Source: Rhodanobacter thiooxydans (GTDB lineage Bacteria; Pseudomonadota; Gammaproteobacteria; Xanthomonadales; Rhodanobacteraceae). Taken from it: a DNA stretch of 64,000 nt. The translations under genes and the position numbers were made by a program. Below, piece by piece: positions 54,699 to 64,000 of this stretch (positions are counted from its first letter, which is position 1; every line of letters starts with the position of its first letter). The notes under the pieces are model-generated. The model was not told the DNA's origin and ran no database searches. It saw nothing but the letters and a program-made list of their open reading frames with translations. The stretch spans positions 2,542,001-2,606,000 of the forward strand of contig NZ_CP127409.1 of assembly GCF_030291135.1 (NCBI RefSeq), written 5' to 3'.

Positions 54699-54890
54699 AT
54701 GCGCCACCTGATCACATTCGCCATCTTCCTCGCGGCCGTCGCCGCCTATGCCCTCGGCCTCGGCCCGCTGTTCTTCGGCGCGCCGCTGGTCGGCAGCGTG
54801 CTGGTGCTCGCCGGCGTGCTGTTCGAGCTGGCGTTCTGGCTGCGGTTGTTCCGCCGGGCGCACCCAGCATCCACGTCGACAGGCAAATGA
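54699..54890 (+). CDS. Small two-helix membrane protein
   Basis: The 63-residue protein is mostly two hydrophobic helices (LITFAIFLAAVAAYALGLGP and VGSVLVLAGVLFELAFWLRL) with a short basic tail. An ACGAGG ribosome site precedes the ATG. It lies 87 bases after the GFA gene in the same direction. No function can be assigned. Confidence 0.65.
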   Translation: MRHLITFAIFLAAVAAYALGLGPLFFGAPLVGSVLVLAGVLFELAFWLRLFRRAHPASTSTGK

Positions 54891-54907
54891 ACCGGCGCGA
54901 ATAACCG

Positions 54908-55348
54908 ATGGACACGAACGACCCGGCCTACGCCGTCGTCCACGCCACCCCGAGCGCCAGCATCTACAACGCCCTGCGCACCGGCGCGGGACTCAGCGCG
55001 AAGAGCGATGAGGCCGCCGCGCGCGGGCTGCCGGGCTCGCTGTTCGCGGTGCAGATCCTGCATCGCGGCGAGCCGATCGGCATGGGCCGCGTGATCGGGG
55101 ACGGCGGGTGCTTCTATCAGGTGGTGGACATCGCGGTGCTGCCCGAACACCAGGGCAAGGGACTGGGCAAGCGCGTCATGCAGGAGATCATGGGCTACCT
55201 CGACGCGAACGTGCCGCCCGGCGGCTACGTCAGCCTGATCGCGGACGGCAAGGCGCAGGAGCTGTACGCCCGGTTCGGTTTCGTACCGACCGCGCCGGCC
55301 GGCGTCGGCATGGCATACCGGACCGGGAGCGTGCGGCCGGCGAGCTGA
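54908..55348 (+). CDS. GNAT-family N-acetyltransferase
   Basis: This 146-residue GNAT protein has the central VQILHRGEPIGMGRVIGDGG strand pair, motif A VDIAVLPEHQGKGLGKRVMQ (Q-G-x-G-K-G-L-G) and the C-terminal AQELYARFGFVPT. Proteins of this subgroup are often annotated as acetyltransferases of unknown acceptor. It lies 17 bases after the small membrane protein gene. Confidence 0.9.
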   Translation: MDTNDPAYAVVHATPSASIYNALRTGAGLSAKSDEAAARGLPGSLFAVQILHRGEPIGMGRVIGDGGCFYQVVDIAVLPEHQGKGLGKRVMQEIMGYLDANVPPGGYVSLIADGKAQELYARFGFVPTAPAGVGMAYRTGSVRPAS

Positions 55349-55365
55349 CTGCTTGCGCCGCCGCG

Positions 55366-55785
55366 ATGACTGCCATGAGCCACGCCGTCTCGAACCTTGC
55401 CGAACTGCTGCACTCGATGAGCCCCGTGCTGAACCGCGGCGTGTATGTGTTCGTCGCGCTGCCCAGCGGCGATGTGCCGGATCGGATCGAGCCGATCGCC
55501 AGCTTCCGCGAGCGCGAGGGACTGACCCTGATCGTCGAGGAGCAGCAGGCGAAGGATGCCGGGCTGGCGGTGCTGTTCCGCGCCGCGTGGATCACCCTGA
55601 GCGTGCATTCCGACCTGCACGCCGTCGGCCTGACCGCCGCCGTAGCGACTGCGCTGGCCGAGGCCGGCATCAGCTGCAACGTGGTCGCCGCTGCGCATCA
55701 CGGCCATCTGTTCGTGCCCGTCGAGTCGGCCAGCCAGGCGCTCGCCGCACTGCGGGCACTGCAGGAAAGTGCCGGCGCCGCCTGA
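55366..55785 (+). CDS. ACT-domain protein
   Basis: The 139-residue soluble protein has the two-part ACT layout: NRGVYVFVALPSGDVPDR near the start and AWITLSVHSDLHAVGLTAAV, ALAEAGISCNVVAAAHHGHL, FVPVESASQALAALRAL. ACT domains usually bind amino acids. Such stand-alone proteins are uncharacterised. ATG at 55366 or 55375 could start it. It is convergent with the GGDEF-EAL gene, 18 bases between stops. Confidence 0.8.
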   Translation: MTAMSHAVSNLAELLHSMSPVLNRGVYVFVALPSGDVPDRIEPIASFREREGLTLIVEEQQAKDAGLAVLFRAAWITLSVHSDLHAVGLTAAVATALAEAGISCNVVAAAHHGHLFVPVESASQALAALRALQESAGAA

Positions 55786-55803
55786 GCGAATGCCGCCGAT
55801 GCG

Positions 55804-58305
55804 CTACTCGCGCACCGGGCCGAAGCACTTCCCGGCCTGCTCCACATTCACGGCCGGACCGAGGTGGTTGCCCTGCAGTTCGTCGCAGCCGGCGGCGGCG
55901 AGGAAGTCCGCCTGTGCCGCGGTCTCCACGCCTTCGGCGGCAACCTGCATGTGCAGCTCGTGCGCCACCGCAATGATGGTGCGTGCGATCGCCGCGTCGG
56001 CGCTGTCCGCCGGCAGCTCGCGCACGAACGCCTGGTCGATCTTCAACTTGTCGATCGGGAACTGCTTGAGGTAGGCCAGGCTGGAATAGCCGGTGCCGAA
56101 ATCATCCAGTGACAGCCGGATACCCAGCGCCTTCAGCTCGGCCAGCGTGCGCTGCACGCGCCAGACGTTCTCCATGAACGAGCTTTCGGTGATCTCGATG
56201 TCCAGCATCGCCGCCGGCACGCCGTGCCGCTGCAGGGCCGCGCCGACCTGTGCGGCCAGCCCGGGGCGCTGCACCTGCTGCGCGGACATGTTCACCGCGA
56301 CGGTGAAGTCGCGGTGGCCGCGGTCCAGCCACGCCCGCAGCTGCCGGCAGGCCGCGTCGAGCACCCACTGGCCGATCTCGGGCATCAGGCCCAGCGCTTC
56401 GGCGATCGGGATGAAGCAGGCCGGCGGTACCTGGCCGAGCTGCCGGCTGTTCCAGCGCAGCAGTGCCTCGAAACCGGTCAGCCGGAGGTCGGCGGCGCGG
56501 TACTGCGGCTGGTAGTGCAGCTCCAGTTCGCCGTGCCGGATCGCATCGCGCAGCTGGTTGCCCATCACCAGGCGGTCTTCCAGGTGGCGCATCTGTTCGA
56601 CCGAGAATGCGGACACCCGGTCGCGCCCTTCCCGCTTGGCCTGGTTCATCGCGGCCTCGGCCCGGCGCAACAGGTTGTTCGGGTCGCTGCCGTGGTCGGG
56701 CGAATGGCTGATGCCGACGCTGGCGGTCAGCAGCAGGCGGTAATCGCTGACCTCGACCGGTTCGGCCACGACAGCGCGCAGGCGCTCGGCCAGCGCATGC
56801 GCGCCGTCCGCCGACAGGCCGACCGCGGTCACCACGAACTCGTCGCCGGCGACACGGGCGACCTGACTCTGCTGCCCGGCCAGCGCCGCCTGCAGGCGGC
56901 CAGCCAGTTGCCGCAACACGTCGTCGCCGGCCTGGTGGCCCACCGATTCGTTGACGCCCTGGAAGCGGTCCAGCCCGATCACCAGCACCCAGACCGGCGC
57001 CGTCGCGTCCTTCAGCATCTCGCGCAGCGCACGCCCGAGCAGCAGGTACTGCGGCAGGCCGGTGACCGGGTCGTGGCTGGAGGCATGCGCCAGCTCGGCC
57101 TCGACCCGCTGGCGTTCGGTGATGTCGCGCGCCACCGCATAGACCAGCCCGTCGGGCGCGGCGAACGAGACCCACTCCAGCAGGCGCTCGCTGCCGTCGC
57201 TGCAGCGGCAGCGGTTGACGAACTCGTGGATCTGCTCGCCGCAGCGGCCGCACACCAGCATCGGGTCGGCAGCGTCGCCGGGATGCCGCGGCAGCAGGAA
57301 TTCACGGTAGGGGAGCGAGGTCAGCTCGCTGGCGCGGTAGCCGGTCAGCTGCTGCAGCGACGGGTTGAACTGCCGCAGCCGTCCGCTGCGCGGGTCGAGA
57401 ATGCAGAAGATTTCCTGCGACATCTCGAAGAAGCGGTTGCGTTCGCGCAGGCGGGCGGCCAGGCGCTCGCTCTCGATCGCGATACCGGTGATCGACAGCA
57501 TGCGGTCGATGCTGTGCAGCTCCTCCTCGCGCGGTTCGCGCTGCTCGCGGAAGTACACCGCGAAGGTGCCCAGCACCTCCTTGTGGCTGCCGAACACCGG
57601 CGTCGACCAGCACGCCTTGAGGCCATGCGCCAGCGCCGGCTGCCGGTAGTTTTCCCAATACGGATGACTGGCGATGTCGGCCACCACCACCCGCTCGCCA
57701 AGCCACGCGGCGGTACCGCACGAGCCATGCGCCTCGCCGATCTCCTGCCCGTGCATGGCGCGGTTGTACGCGTCGGGCAGGCTGGGCGCGGCGCCGTACA
57801 GCACGTGCCGGCCGTCGTCGTCCAGCAGCAGCAGCGAGCACAGCGCGCCGGGGTTCATCGTCTCGTGCAGGCGCGCGATCCGTTCCAGGCTCTCCGCCAG
57901 CGGCCGCTGCGCCGCGATCCCTTCCAGGATCTCGTGCTGTCCGGCCGCCAGCTGTTCGGCGCGCTTGCGCTCGGTGACGTCGCGGAAATAGATGGTCAGC
58001 CCGTCCGCCGACGGGTAGATGCGGTTCTCGAACCAGCGGTGGTACGGCGGGTAGAACGCCTCGACCTGCTGCGGGCGCTGTTCGGCCATCGCCTTTTCGT
58101 AGGCCAGCTGGAACGGCTGCCCGACGCCTTCCGGAAACTCCGTCCAGATGTGCCGGCCGATCAGTTCCTCCGCACTGCGCCCGAAAAGCTCGCAGGCCGT
58201 CGCATTCAGGTAGGTGTAGCGCCAGTCCCGATCCAGCGCCACGTAGGCATCGGTGACCCGCTCGAACACCTGATGAAAGTCCAGCTCCAGCCGCGGTTCA
58301 TCCAT
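55804..58305 (-). CDS. PAS-GAF-PAS-GGDEF-EAL cyclic-di-GMP protein
   Basis: The 833-residue protein lacks membrane segments. Domains in order: PAS (~8-110), GAF (~125-280, GSCGTAAWLGERVVVADIAS), PAS with a Cys pair (~290-400), GGDEF (~415-570) and EAL (~580-830). The GGDEF motif reads AGDEF, which may or may not support synthesis. The EAL domain keeps GFEALLRW, NMSAQ, DIEITES, DDFGTGYSSL and KIDQAFVRE, so phosphodiesterase activity is likely. Near the end the usual QG.....P reads LQGNHLGPAV, slightly divergent. Ligands of the sensor domains are unknown. Confidence 0.93.
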   Translation of the reverse strand: MDEPRLELDFHQVFERVTDAYVALDRDWRYTYLNATACELFGRSAEELIGRHIWTEFPEGVGQPFQLAYEKAMAEQRPQQVEAFYPPYHRWFENRIYPSADGLTIYFRDVTERKRAEQLAAGQHEILEGIAAQRPLAESLERIARLHETMNPGALCSLLLLDDDGRHVLYGAAPSLPDAYNRAMHGQEIGEAHGSCGTAAWLGERVVVADIASHPYWENYRQPALAHGLKACWSTPVFGSHKEVLGTFAVYFREQREPREEELHSIDRMLSITGIAIESERLAARLRERNRFFEMSQEIFCILDPRSGRLRQFNPSLQQLTGYRASELTSLPYREFLLPRHPGDAADPMLVCGRCGEQIHEFVNRCRCSDGSERLLEWVSFAAPDGLVYAVARDITERQRVEAELAHASSHDPVTGLPQYLLLGRALREMLKDATAPVWVLVIGLDRFQGVNESVGHQAGDDVLRQLAGRLQAALAGQQSQVARVAGDEFVVTAVGLSADGAHALAERLRAVVAEPVEVSDYRLLLTASVGISHSPDHGSDPNNLLRRAEAAMNQAKREGRDRVSAFSVEQMRHLEDRLVMGNQLRDAIRHGELELHYQPQYRAADLRLTGFEALLRWNSRQLGQVPPACFIPIAEALGLMPEIGQWVLDAACRQLRAWLDRGHRDFTVAVNMSAQQVQRPGLAAQVGAALQRHGVPAAMLDIEITESSFMENVWRVQRTLAELKALGIRLSLDDFGTGYSSLAYLKQFPIDKLKIDQAFVRELPADSADAAIARTIIAVAHELHMQVAAEGVETAAQADFLAAAGCDELQGNHLGPAVNVEQAGKCFGPVRE

Positions 58306-58402
58306 GGTGCGAGCACCCTCGTCACGCCAGTGGCGCTATGGCAACGCGGGCAGATTAGGTGATCGCGCGTGAAGGCGGTAGTGGCGCCGCGCGGTCAGCG
58401 TT

Positions 58403-59425
58403 TCAGCGCAGGCTGGACCGCCGTACCACCAGCTTCACCGGCAGCACCTCGCTGTCCACCGGCTCGCCGCGGATCAGGCCGAGCAGGCTGTCGACCAGCA
58501 CCTCGCCGGCCTGCTTGGTGTCCTGCAGCACGGTGGTCAGCGGCGGGTTGACGAAGCTGGCGGTGGCGATGTCGTCGAAGCCGGCCAGCGCCACGTCCTG
58601 CGGCACGCGCAGGCCGTGGTCGCTGAGCGCGCGCATGGCGCCGATCGCAATCAGGTCGCTGGCGGCGAACACCGCGTCGAAGCCGACCTCGCGCAGGATC
58701 AGGCTGCGCATCGCCTCGTAGCCGGAGCGCTCGGTGCTCTCGGCATTTTCCTGCAGCGCCGGGTCCACCGCCACGCCGGCCTGCTCCAACGCGTCGACGT
58801 AGCCGCGATAGCGCCCGAAGAATTCCGGGTAGTGGCTGGATGCGTCGCCGAGGAAGGCGATGCGGCGGCAGCCGCGCTCCAGCAGGTGTCCGGCCACCGC
58901 CTGGCCGCCGCGGAAGTTGTCGCAGCCGATCGACACGCCGGGCTGGTCGGCCAGCACCGCGCCCCAGCGCACGAAGCGGGTGCCCTGGGCGACCAGCTTG
59001 TCCAGCTTGTCGGTATAGGCCAGATAGTCGCCGTAGCCGAGCAGGATCAGGCCGTCGGCCTTCTTGCTGTCGGCGAAATCGGCGTGCCAGTCGCGCGAGA
59101 ACTGCTGGAACGAGATCAGCAGGTCGTAGCCCTGCAGCGCGCAGGCGCGGGTGATCGAGCCCAGCATCGACAGGAAGAACGGGTTGATGTGCGACTCGTC
59201 GGCGGTGGGGTCCTCGAAGAACAGCAGCGCCAGCGTGCCGGTGTGCATCCGGCGCAGGTTGGAGGCGTTCTTGTCGACCTTGTAGTTGAGCTGTTCGGCG
59301 GCGGCCTGGATGCGCCGCCGGGTTTCCTCATTGACCAGCGGGCTGCCGCGCAGCGCGCGCGACACCGTGGCCTGGGACACCCCGGCCAGGTGGGCAATGT
59401 CGATCGATGTGGCTTTTCCCTTCAT
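58403..59425 (-). CDS. LacI-family transcriptional repressor
   Basis: The 340-residue regulator has the LacI helix-turn-helix (IDIAHLAGVSQATVSRALRG, ~8-27), hinge region NYKVDKNASNLRR and a periplasmic-binding-protein-like ligand domain (ALLFFEDPTADESHINPFFL, AVFAASDLIAIGAMRALSDH, VALAGFDDIATASFVNPPLT). Such proteins repress sugar operons until an inducer binds. It lies about 7 kb from the alpha-glucan locus, whose operators have LacI-type symmetry, so it is a candidate regulator. No copy of those operators is visible at its own promoter. Confidence 0.92.
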   Translation of the reverse strand: MKGKATSIDIAHLAGVSQATVSRALRGSPLVNEETRRRIQAAAEQLNYKVDKNASNLRRMHTGTLALLFFEDPTADESHINPFFLSMLGSITRACALQGYDLLISFQQFSRDWHADFADSKKADGLILLGYGDYLAYTDKLDKLVAQGTRFVRWGAVLADQPGVSIGCDNFRGGQAVAGHLLERGCRRIAFLGDASSHYPEFFGRYRGYVDALEQAGVAVDPALQENAESTERSGYEAMRSLILREVGFDAVFAASDLIAIGAMRALSDHGLRVPQDVALAGFDDIATASFVNPPLTTVLQDTKQAGEVLVDSLLGLIRGEPVDSEVLPVKLVVRRSSLR

Positions 59426-59652
59426 CCGCAGCCTGATCCGGAATCCACCTGCCGCCCGGCACGACGCCGGCGCCCCCGAATCCTAGCCGGTTTGCCCGCC
59501 GCCTGTCGTATACAGCCCGCCGCGGCGCGATGCCACGGCAGCCGATGGGTACAGCGGCTCCATGAGGCCGCGGGCTCTGCAGGGATGGCGTCGCAACCCG
59601 CGCCCTGTCGGCACGGGCTAAAATGCCGGGATTCCCTCCACGGCCCACCGAC

Positions 59653-60144
59653 ATGCAGCACCTGACCATCGTCACCACCGGCGGCACCATCGACAAGATC
59701 TACTTCGACGACAAGTCGGACTACAAGATCGGCGCGCCGCAGATCGGCGAGATCCTCGGCCAGCTCGGCGTGGCGTTCCAGTTCGACGTGATCCCGATCC
59801 TGCGCAAGGACAGCCTGCACATGGGCGCCGAGGACCGCGCACTGGTGCGCTCGACGATCGAGGCGCAGCCGCACCGCCACGTGCTGGTCACCCACGGCAC
59901 CGACACCATGGTCGAGACCGCGCGCGAACTGGCGAACATCAAGGGCAAGGTGATCGTGCTGACCGGCGCGCTGAACCCGGCGCGCTTCCAGGGTTCCGAC
60001 GCGGTGTTCAACATCGGCTGCGCGGTGGCCGCGGTGCAGACCCTGCCCGATGGCGTCTACATCGCCATGAACGGCCGCGTGTGGGACCCGGCCAAGGTGC
60101 GCAAGAACCGCGACGCCAACCGTTTCGAGGAAGTCGGCGGCTGA
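59653..60144 (+). CDS. Short asparaginase-domain protein
   Basis: The 163-residue protein has the N-terminal asparaginase motifs: IVTTGGTIDKIYF with the nucleophilic Thr and VLVTHGTDTMVETA with the second Thr-Asp pair. It lacks the C-terminal domain of full-length (~320-residue) L-asparaginases, and its end (MNGRVWDPAKVRKNRDANRF) matches the region where the large enzymes enter the linker. Single-domain versions exist in xanthomonads, so it need not be broken. Activity is unproven. Confidence 0.82.
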   Translation: MQHLTIVTTGGTIDKIYFDDKSDYKIGAPQIGEILGQLGVAFQFDVIPILRKDSLHMGAEDRALVRSTIEAQPHRHVLVTHGTDTMVETARELANIKGKVIVLTGALNPARFQGSDAVFNIGCAVAAVQTLPDGVYIAMNGRVWDPAKVRKNRDANRFEEVGG

Positions 60145-60156
60145 GCCACGCCGATG

Positions 60157-60186
60157 AAAAAGGGCCCGGTCGATCCGACCGGGCCC
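60157..60186 (-). terminator. Intrinsic terminator, distal (minus strand)
   Basis: An 11-bp stem, GGGCCCGGTCG with CGACCGGGCCC (60162-60172 and 60176-60186), loop ATC, is followed on the minus strand by TTTTT. It backs up the proximal hairpin behind the M4 protease gene; it lies just after the convergent asparaginase gene. Confidence 0.8.
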
Positions 60187-60206
60187 GGGTTACTGCTCCT
60201 TGAGTA

Positions 60207-60232
60207 AAACGACGGGCCTTCCCTGGCCCGTC
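60207..60232 (-). terminator. Intrinsic terminator, proximal to M4 protease
   Basis: GACGGGCC (60211-60218) and GGCCCGTC (60225-60232) form an 8-bp stem with a 6-base loop; on the minus strand GTTTTAC follows. It starts 8 bases after the protease stop. Confidence 0.7.
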
Positions 60233-60239
60233 AGGGGGC

Positions 60240-62366
<2,127 letters not shown>

Positions 62367-62855
62367 TGAAAACTCCTAGACAAATTTTTTTCGGGACAAA
62401 CGGGCCCGATGCGGCCACGTAGACCCCATTCAGAATTGCCGTGCGAGGCACGGCCCCTTTTTTTGGTGTGCTGTCTAGCGATCCCAAACTACGCCCGGAT
62501 CGGCTGCCTCCCCCTGGCATTCCCTTGCATGGGCAGCGCGTGGACGCGTAACTGCAAAACGGCGATCACGCCGCCAAAGGATCATCCGTCAACCTCCCCG
62601 ATGACGAATCTGGTTACGTTATTCCTTGCGCATCATGACGACAATCCGACTTTTTCCTACGCCGGGTGACGACAGTCACAGGACGCAGCATCTGCGCCGT
62701 TGCAGCGCGGATGCCGGGCAGGAAACAAGGTGGCGGCACCGCGTGCCGCGTTCCCGTATCGTCAGTTATTGCGCAAGGAAGCGATGCGTCATGGCGAATC
62801 GTAAAATTGTGCGCCAGCGCCGTCCATCACGCCGGCGCAGGGCCGGCAGGCGGGT
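62367..62855. other. Gene-free stretch upstream of the M4 protease
   Basis: Nearly 490 bases between the protease start and the sufT stop. Short frames exist but none resembles a protein. It should hold the protease promoter (minus strand). The one clear structure is a terminator-like hairpin on the plus strand at 62438-62464. Confidence 0.5.
62438..62464 (+). terminator. Orphan terminator-like hairpin (plus strand)
   Basis: GCCGTGC (62438-62444), loop GAG, GCACGGC (62448-62454), then CCC and seven T residues. It is a convincing intrinsic terminator, but no plus-strand gene precedes it. It would end a short transcript divergent from the protease gene. Confidence 0.6.
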
Positions 62856-63413
62856 TCAGAGCATGCCGGTTTCGAGCTTCGCCGCGTCGGACATCATCGA
62901 ATGCGTCCACGGCGGGTCGAACACCAGGTCCACGTCGGCTTCGGCGATGGTGGGAATCATCTCCAGCTTGGTGCGCGCGTCGTCCACCAGGATGTCACCC
63001 ATGCCGCAGCCGGGAGCGGTCAGGGTGAGCTTCACGTAGACCTTGCGTGCGCCGGATTCGGTCTGCTCCAGGCTGAGGTCGTAGACCAGGCCCAGCTCGA
63101 CCACGTTCACCGGGATCTCCGGATCGAACACGGTGCGCAACTGGTCCCACGCCAGTTTCTCCACGTCCGCATTGGTGGCGTCGTCCGGCACCTCGATCGG
63201 CGCCGGCCGCTCCTTGCCCAGCGCGTCGGCATCGTCGCCGGCGATGCGGAACAGGTTGCCTTCCACGTAGACGGTGAAGCTGCCGCCCAGTGCCTGGGTG
63301 ATGTAGCCGATCTGGCCGGCCGGCAGGGTCACCACGTCGCCTTGTGGCACCATCACGGCGCTGCAATCGCGCACCAGGGTGAAGGGTTCGCTGCTCAGAC
63401 TGAAACCACTCAT
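62856..63413 (-). CDS. sufT: Iron-sulfur cluster assembly protein SufT
   Basis: The 185-residue protein, from the ATG at 63413, has an N-terminal beta domain (DVVTLPAGQIGYITQALGGS) and a C-terminal MIP18/DUF59 domain (LRTVFDPEIPVNVVELGLVY, LTAPGCGMGDILVDD, VFDPPWTHSMMSD). The DPEIP and TAPGCGM motifs, including the reactive Cys, define the family. SufT helps mature iron-sulfur proteins. In-frame codons upstream of 63413 lack similarity. Confidence 0.93.
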   Translation of the reverse strand: MSGFSLSSEPFTLVRDCSAVMVPQGDVVTLPAGQIGYITQALGGSFTVYVEGNLFRIAGDDADALGKERPAPIEVPDDATNADVEKLAWDQLRTVFDPEIPVNVVELGLVYDLSLEQTESGARKVYVKLTLTAPGCGMGDILVDDARTKLEMIPTIAEADVDLVFDPPWTHSMMSDAAKLETGML

Positions 63414-63616
63414 GCCAACGCCAATCCTGTATCTGCGGGCACGGCCAAGCGTCGAACCCTGATTGCCTATTATGCCGTCCGCTGCATGCGGCTGCTTGTC
63501 CCAGATCAGGCCGGGATCACCGGAACTCAAGGGATGCCCGCCGGCGACACGTTATGATGGCCGCTTTAACCGACGGCAAAACCCATGCTCCCTGCCCTCC
63601 TGACGTGTCGTCGCCG

Positions 63617-64000
63617 ATGAGCGTGCGCACCGTATCGCTGTCGGTGTTCGTGCTGTTCAGCGCCGCCATGCTGGGACTGGCCGCCGGTGCCGTGTGGATG
63701 GTGGCGGCACTGTACCTGCGCCATCCGCTGCCATGGCTGGCGCTGCCGCTCGGCGCGCTGCTGGCCTGGACCATCCGCGCCTGCGTGCGCCCGGCCGGCA
63801 CCAGCGCGGCGCTGCTGGCCGCAGGCGCCACCTTGCTGGCCGCGTTCTACGTCAACATGCTGGTCGCCGGCGTGCTGATCGCTGGCAACATGGGCATGGG
63901 CCTGATCGAGGCGATGCGCACCGCCGGCCTCGGCATGCTGTGGCAGCTGTCACGCATGGCGCTGTCGCCGGCGGACTTCGGCTACGCCGCGCTGGGCATG
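63617..64000 (+). CDS. Integral membrane protein, N-terminal part (cut by window edge)
   Basis: From the ATG at 63617 an open frame of 128 codons continues past the window. It is strongly hydrophobic with at least three predicted helices: LSVFVLFSAAMLGLAAGAVW, WLALPLGALLAWTI and ALLAAGATLLAAFYVNMLVA. It ends in a segment rich in Met/Gly (GNMGMGLIEAMRTAGLGMLW). No family is recognisable from this part. Confidence 0.65.
   Translation, partial: MSVRTVSLSVFVLFSAAMLGLAAGAVWMVAALYLRHPLPWLALPLGALLAWTIRACVRPAGTSAALLAAGATLLAAFYVNMLVAGVLIAGNMGMGLIEAMRTAGLGMLWQLSRMALSPADFGYAALGM

Noticed and set aside
55804..55870. Frameshift at the end of the EAL domain
   Set aside because: The divergent LQGNHLGPAV ending is in frame and ends normally; substitution is a simpler explanation.

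Overview
This window comes from a GC-rich gammaproteobacterium. Codon use, gene content and gene order (YfhL-type ferredoxin, coaD, rsmD, ftsY, mutY, yggX, tRNA-Phe, sufT, and a TonB-receptor/halogenase/glycoside-hydrolase maltose locus) point to the Xanthomonadales, most likely a Rhodanobacter/Dyella-like member of the Rhodanobacteraceae. The genus is inference; no marker gene for species assignment is present.

Layout. (1) 1-11500 is a flagellar and chemotaxis block. The rod, hook and ring genes flgBCDEFGHI run leftward from a sigma-54 promoter, and flgI is cut by the window edge. cheV also runs leftward. A soluble chemoreceptor-like gene, flgA, flgM, flgN and a degenerate-EAL/HDOD regulator run rightward. 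Good sigma-54 and sigma-28 promoter matches place these genes in the flagellar hierarchy. (2) 11486-21100 is housekeeping: a TMEM43-like membrane protein, a metallo-beta-lactamase-fold hydrolase with a truncated copy of its own 5' end, ggt, ferredoxin, a lipoprotein, coaD and rsmD run leftward; ftsY, an AsmA-like protein, mutY and yggX run rightward. (3) 21176-23400 holds tRNA-Phe followed by a small AT-richer foreign patch: a zeta-toxin-type kinase, a small coupled ORF and a lone phage terminase small subunit-like gene. (4) 23400-30300 holds a LysM/TPR lipoprotein, a membrane Ser/Thr kinase coupled to an FHA protein, a PepSY-like secreted protein, a family 9 glycosyltransferase and a secreted M28 peptidase.

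(5) 30424-51514 is a large alpha-glucan utilisation locus: a secreted esterase and a GH13 alpha-glucosidase diverge from a TonB receptor, flavin-dependent halogenase, GH13, GH31 and GH13 operon. A GH39 enzyme follows under a separate 18-bp palindromic operator. A six-hairpin glycosidase, an MFS sugar transporter and another GH13 enzyme complete the locus. One 15-bp sequence, ATGAATACGTATGCA, occurs three times, always in the same orientation relative to the downstream transcription unit. This suggests one LacI-type regulon, with the LacI gene at 58403-59425 as a candidate regulator. The apparent logic is extracellular starch cleavage, TonB-dependent outer-membrane uptake of maltodextrins, periplasmic hydrolysis, then MFS uptake.

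(6) 51666-53618 carries gene cassettes bounded by integron attC-like sites (a HEPN-like protein, an unknown protein and a trypsin-like protease), with no integrase in the window. (7) 53700-64000 holds two GNAT acetyltransferases, a GFA-family protein, an ACT protein, a PAS/GAF/GGDEF/EAL protein, LacI, a short asparaginase, a secreted M4 protease with two PPC domains, SufT and a partial membrane protein.

The most unusual points are: a palindromic dispersed element inserted in frame in the 5' end of flgI; the integron cassettes; the halogenase inside a starch locus; the kinase with a C-terminal sensor and HAMP; and the out-of-frame leader overlapping the start of the six-hairpin glycosidase.
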